Under the pieces are notes generated by a model. It was not told the DNA's origin. It did no database searches and saw only the letters and a program-made list of their open reading frames with translations. Position numbers and translations under genes: made by a program. From Asterias rubens (taxonomy: Eukaryota > Echinodermata > Asteroidea > Forcipulatida > Asteriidae), in contig NC_047075.1 in assembly GCF_902459465.1 (NCBI RefSeq), forward strand, positions 12,269,119 through 12,333,118: a stretch of DNA of 64,000 bases, read 5' to 3'. This document shows, one piece after another, positions 59,910 through 64,000 of this stretch (position 1 is its first letter; each line of letters begins with the position of its first letter).

Positions 59910-62080
59910 GTCGTCGTCTTGTTGAAATTGAGCAAGACCTTTACATTTTAAAAGCTTTAATCTTATGTTGATATGGTTTGCAACAGATTGATTTAGAGTC
60001 AAGCATAAGAAACAAAAAAGTGTTGGAAAAGGCGACAGATTGTCGGCCTTGTGAAGTTGTATTTGTCATGACTTAAAATATGTCAAAATGGGTGACATAC
60101 TATACCTTGTCATCTAAGTAGGCAGAAACTTTTCTTTGTAACTTGAAATATATCGAATAGGGCGACCGAGTTACGCAGTGTCCGCCAAAATGGGCAACAA
60201 TTTTGTACACACTGTCGCCCCTACAGATTATTTTAGAGTCAAGTATTAGGAAACGAAAAAATGTTGGAAAAGGCGACAGATTGTCGCCCTTGTGTGGTTG
60301 TATTTGTTATGACTTAAAATATGTTGAAACGGGTTACACTATACCCTGTCATCTAAGTACACTTGTATTTGTAACTTAAAATATATTGAATAGGGCGACT
60401 AAGTTACGCAGTGTCCACCAACATGGTCAACAAATTTGTACACACTGTCGCCCCTACAGATTAATTTAGAGTCAAGCATTAGGAAACGAAAAAATGTTGG
60501 AAAAGGCGACAGATTGTCGCCCTTGTGAAGTTGTATTTGTCATGACTAAAATATGTCGAAATGGGTGACATACTATACCTTGTCATCTAAGTAGGCCTAC
60601 ACTTTTATTTGTAACTTGAAATATATCGAATAGGGCGACCGAGTTACGCAGTGTCCGCCAAAATGGGCAACAATTTTGTACACAATGTCGCCCCTGAATT
60701 AAAGTTGTATTTGTCACGACTTAGTACTTAGTTTTTACTTTTCTTATAGTTCGTGATTTAGCTAAGGTCCTCTCCTTTTAAAACTGTTGATGTCAATACC
60801 TTTAAAATATTTCTATGCAACCTTCATTTATACGGTTCAGAATGATTCAGTTTAGAGTAAATCATTATAACAAACTGAAAATAATGTATAAGGCGGCGAC
60901 AGGACAGTGTCGCCCAGTGTGTTTGTAACATACATTAGTCCATTTGTTCTTACTAGAGTTAAAATCCGTGTGTTTTAGCTACACAGGCTGCTTCAAAAAG
61001 ATATCCGATTTGTTCAAGCAATTTTCCCTTACTTTTCGGGTATACACAAAACTTTAACTTGATTTGATTGTAATGTTGTTCTTCAAAAATAAGTGACGAC
61101 AAAATAATTGCACTTTTTTTGTCCCTGAGATAACCCCGGACCACTGTTTCTCTATAGTCAAATCCGAAAGTTAGGCTTTAAAAATTGTTAAATGTAAAAA
61201 ATAAGTAATTTTTTACAGTGGGATAATTAATTAAAAGTTGATCCTAAATGGAAACAACAATCACCCGTTAGTGCATTTGAGTTGTTATCAGTTCAGCCGA
61301 TTTGTTTTAACAAATTTTCAGTGTGATGGAACTAAATGGTCGTCGCCTTATTGAAACTGAGCAAGGCCTTAACACTTTAAAAGCTTTAATCTGAAGTTAA
61401 TATGGTTTGCAACAGATTGATTTAGAGTCCAGCATTAGAAAACAAAAAAATGTTGGAAAAGGCGACAGATTGTCGCCCTTGTGTAGTTGTTCTTGTCATG
61501 ACTTAAAATATGTTGAAACTGGTTACACTATACCCTGTCATAAGTACACTGGCTGCTTCAAAAAGATAACCGATTTTTTCAAGCAATTTTCCCTTACTTT
61601 TCGGATATACACAAAACTTTAACTTGATTTGATTGCAATGTTGTTTTTGAAAAATAAGTGACGACAAAATGATTGCATTTTCTGTTGTCTCTGAGGTAAC
61701 CCCGGACCACTGTTTCTCTAGTCAAATTCGAAAGTTCGGCTTTACAATTTGTGAAATGTAAAAATAAGTTATTTTTACAGTGAGATAATTAATTAAAAGT
61801 TGATCCTAAATGGAAACAACAATCACCCGTTAGTGTATTTGAGTTGTTATCAGTTCAGCCGGTTTGTTTTAACAAATTTTCAGTGTGATGGAATTGGTCG
61901 TCGCCTTATTGAAACTGAGCAAGAGCTTAACACTTTAAAAGCTTTAATCTTAAGTTGATATGGTTTGCAACAGATTGATTTTCGAGTCAAGCAGTTGGAA
62001 ACAAAAAAGTGTTGGAAAAGGCGACATATTGTCGCCCTTGTTTGTGTAGTTGCTCTTGTCATGACTTAAAATATGGTACT

Positions 62081-63202
62081 TTGCTCCTATATTTAGCATT
62101 AGTGCGGAGTGCTATTACAAAGCTTGTTAAATAAGTGTCCGTGGCGTATTATACCCTAAAAAACGTATCATGGTTTGAGTGTGCAGAATTACGTGGTAAC
62201 GTTCAACAAAGTTTGGTTTCATTAGGTAGGCCCATGCTGTGAGATAGATTTCAATATGACAGGAATGTGTTACTTTGTAACCACCGAGTCGTGGGTCATT
62301 GATAATATTGTTGATTTATGTAACACATTCAACATACCAATGTCGTATGGCTTTTTTATCACTGACCACTGGGCCCTTTTGTGTGATGAATTACAAATTG
62401 CATTTGTTGCGTTCAACGTCGTCAGGAAACGATGGCCATGTAAACTATATCCGGTAAGTCATAATTGCCTCAGAAACGGTGCATTGTGTTAAAGCCATTG
62501 TACACCATTGAAAAGTGTCTGTAAATGCTTCCTGTCATCAGGCGATGTAATAAAACCAACCTGTAAAAATAACAGCTTATGTCATTTTTATCTTTTAAGA
62601 AAAGGGTAAAAACTAAAAAATATATCCAGCATTTTTGTATTTATCATAATGGCAAGAGTTTTCGTCTCAGCCCTAACTATGATTAAACTCACTCGTTATT
62701 CCAAAAAGTATTTCAAGGAAAGTTTGCTATTATCATTAACTTTATCATTATTATTCTGCGAACATTTCTGTTTTTGATCTTAATGCTGTGCAGGGGCATA
62801 AAACTGTTTTATGGGCAAGAAACCAATTGTGTATCTAACATTGAACATAGTGTGTAATGTTTATTTCCTCAGATGAGTATTACGCTAGGATTCGGGTGAA
62901 ATGTAAATGAGTCCAAAATGATGAGTTTTCAATTTTCAAATTTACCCTGCGGCATAACTGAATCTGTACACTGGAGCACCAGCCACAGCAGAACTTGTGA
63001 ATGTGGGGAGGTTGGAGTTTGGGGAATGGTTGACTTCTTGTGTCATTAATGTTCAGCCACTACCATGGGTACACCGTTTCGTGGGTGTTCTGTTATGAAC
63101 AACTAATTTAACACAAACAATACAGGGGAACGCAAACCAACAGGGAATAAACTCATTACGAAAAAGCCATGCCTCTGACATTTAGAACTAATTGTGTGTA
63201 TG
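62081..63202. other. Non-satellite island between satellite arrays
   Basis: Unlike its surroundings. It contains a possible exon (62250-62452) and, at about 62486, TTAAAGCCATTGTACACCAT, which resembles the end of MITE family 2 at 6849. Confidence 0.5.
62256..62452 (+). CDS. Possible unrecognised coding exon
   Basis: An open frame reads MTGMCYFVTTESWVIDNIVD to AFNVVRKRWPCKLYP and stops being open shortly after a strong donor, CCG|GTAAGT, at 62452/62453. It matches no family known to me. Supported only by its composition and splice-like end; it could be chance. Confidence 0.25.
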
Positions 63203-63395
63203 ACCCATAAATGTAATAACAACCATAAATGTAATAAAATGTAGCCATAAATGTAACATAAGGCATAAACGTAATAAAATCAACCAAATGTAATAAACGA
63301 ACCAACCGTAAATGCAAAAAAAAACACAAATTTTATATCAACCATTAAGGTACCGGTAATAAAAACAACAACCATAAATGTAATAATCATCAACC
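63203..63395. repeat. Degenerate minisatellite of CCATAAATGTAATAA
   Basis: ACCATAAATGTAATAA or close variants occur about eight times with irregular spacing. Confidence 0.75.
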
Positions 63396-63424
63396 ATCTC
63401 TAGAAATATAGCCGAATCGCGTCT

Positions 63425-64000
63425 GTGTTGGGGTGTTTGTTTGTTTGACTTATGACTGTACTGGGCAAGACATCTTAGGTTTTATACTTTCATCTCAATT
63501 TAATACGATTTAAAGCAAAATTACCCAGAGTAATGCTTCAGGAAACTGACAAAATTTGGCTAGACTTAACCACAGTCGATCTACTTGTCAGCCGATCGCT
63601 GCATAGTGTGAGAAACTAGATATTCTTGATCAATTTAGGCCCGAACCACTGTTCTCTAGTCAAATATGAGAGTTAAGTTTTGCTGAATGTAAAAAAAAGT
63701 TATCTTCGTCGCCTTATTGAAACTGATCAAGACCTTTACATTTTAATAACTTTAATCTTAAGTTAAAATGGTTTGCAGCAGATTGATTTAGACTCAAGCA
63801 TTAGGAATCGAAAAAATGGCTGGAAAAGGCGACAGATTGTCGCCCTTGTGTGGTTGTATTTCTTATGACCTAAAATATTATGTCGAAACGGGTAACATAC
63901 TATACAATGTCATCTAAGTACACTTTCTATTTGTAACTTGAAATAAAAATATCGAATAGGGCGACCGAGTTACGCAGTGTCCGCCAAAATGGGCAACAAA
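63425..64000. repeat. Satellite array resumes, runs off the window
   Basis: 63430-63700 matches 52250-52560 (GGCAAGACATCTTAGGTTTT, CCACAGTCGATCTACTTGTC). Then GGCGACAGATTGTCGCC (63828) and the TAGGGCGACCGAGTTACGCA block continue to the end. Confidence 0.85.

Larger units (their letters stand above)
52080..62080. repeat. Complex satellite array, monomers ~1.0-1.2 kb
   Basis: A shared anchor, GTCGTCGCCTTATTGAAACT or close variants, occurs at 52692, 53835, 55498, 56687, 57704, 58893, 59910, 61339 and 61897. Each monomer mixes recurrent blocks: GATTTAGAGTCAAGCATTAG...GGCGACAGATTGTCGCCC; a TAGGGCGACxxAGTTACGCA block ending in GTACACA.TGTCGCCCCT; an AGTTCGTGATTTAGCTAAGG block; GGCGACAGGACAGTGTCGCC; and a CACAGGCTGCTTCAAAAAGA block. 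No coding. Confidence 0.9.

Overview
The window looks like echinoderm nuclear DNA, most likely from a starfish (Asteroidea). It is AT-rich and intron-bearing, and it carries a neuropeptide-type GPCR, 2A-bearing CR1-like LINEs, and short inverted-repeat elements whose ends (TTAAAGGCAGTGGACACTAT type) I associate from memory with asteroid genomes. No database was searched, so the taxon is an inference. No bacterial-style gene, CRISPR array, rRNA or tRNA gene was seen. A run of exactly 100 N at 37038-37137 marks a scaffold gap. Nearly every coding stretch carries frameshifts or stops, either from decay or from residual assembly indels.

Layout. 1-4300: two abutting, broken LINEs on the + strand, a CR1-like one with a (TGTA)n tail and a jockey/CR1-group one with an (ATT)n tail. 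4400-10626: mostly non-coding, with several MITE copies and a foldback. 10799-11864 (-): a class A GPCR, broken at TM4. 12645-15851: a compact LTR retrotransposon with ~1.05 kb LTRs and only an antisense pol fragment inside. 17180-18570: two MULE-type transposase remnants, one with a PHD finger. 18866-36675: a nest of mobile elements. 37138-43105 (-): a multi-exon SET-domain gene whose C-terminal exon encodes C2H2-like zinc motifs and a domain I associate with recombinase-like proteins. 44543-45718: ten ~102 bp tandem repeats, each with an octamer-like ATTTGCAT. About 52080 to the window end: a complex satellite with ~1.0-1.2 kb monomers, GGCGACA...TGTCGCC dyads and an exact 2206 bp higher-order repeat.

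The nest is the most striking structure and most of its junctions can be read directly. A zinc-finger, transposase-like gene (- strand, 20274-35640), flanked by inverted repeats, was split inside its C2H2 motif by a Gypsy-type LTR retrotransposon (21047-34671, 4-bp duplication ATAT). That element was split just after its gag zinc knuckle by LINE A (22806-30589, duplication AGAAGA). LINE A was split in frame by LINE B (23558-27585, duplication AAGGCCA). LINE B was split in its RT C-terminal region by a 206-bp TA-flanked MITE (26862-27067). Removing each insertion restores a continuous reading frame at the LINE A/B and MITE junctions, so the order of events is secure. Both LINEs start their protein with a hydrophobic leader followed by a 2A-like motif (DIERNPGP and DVSLNPGP).
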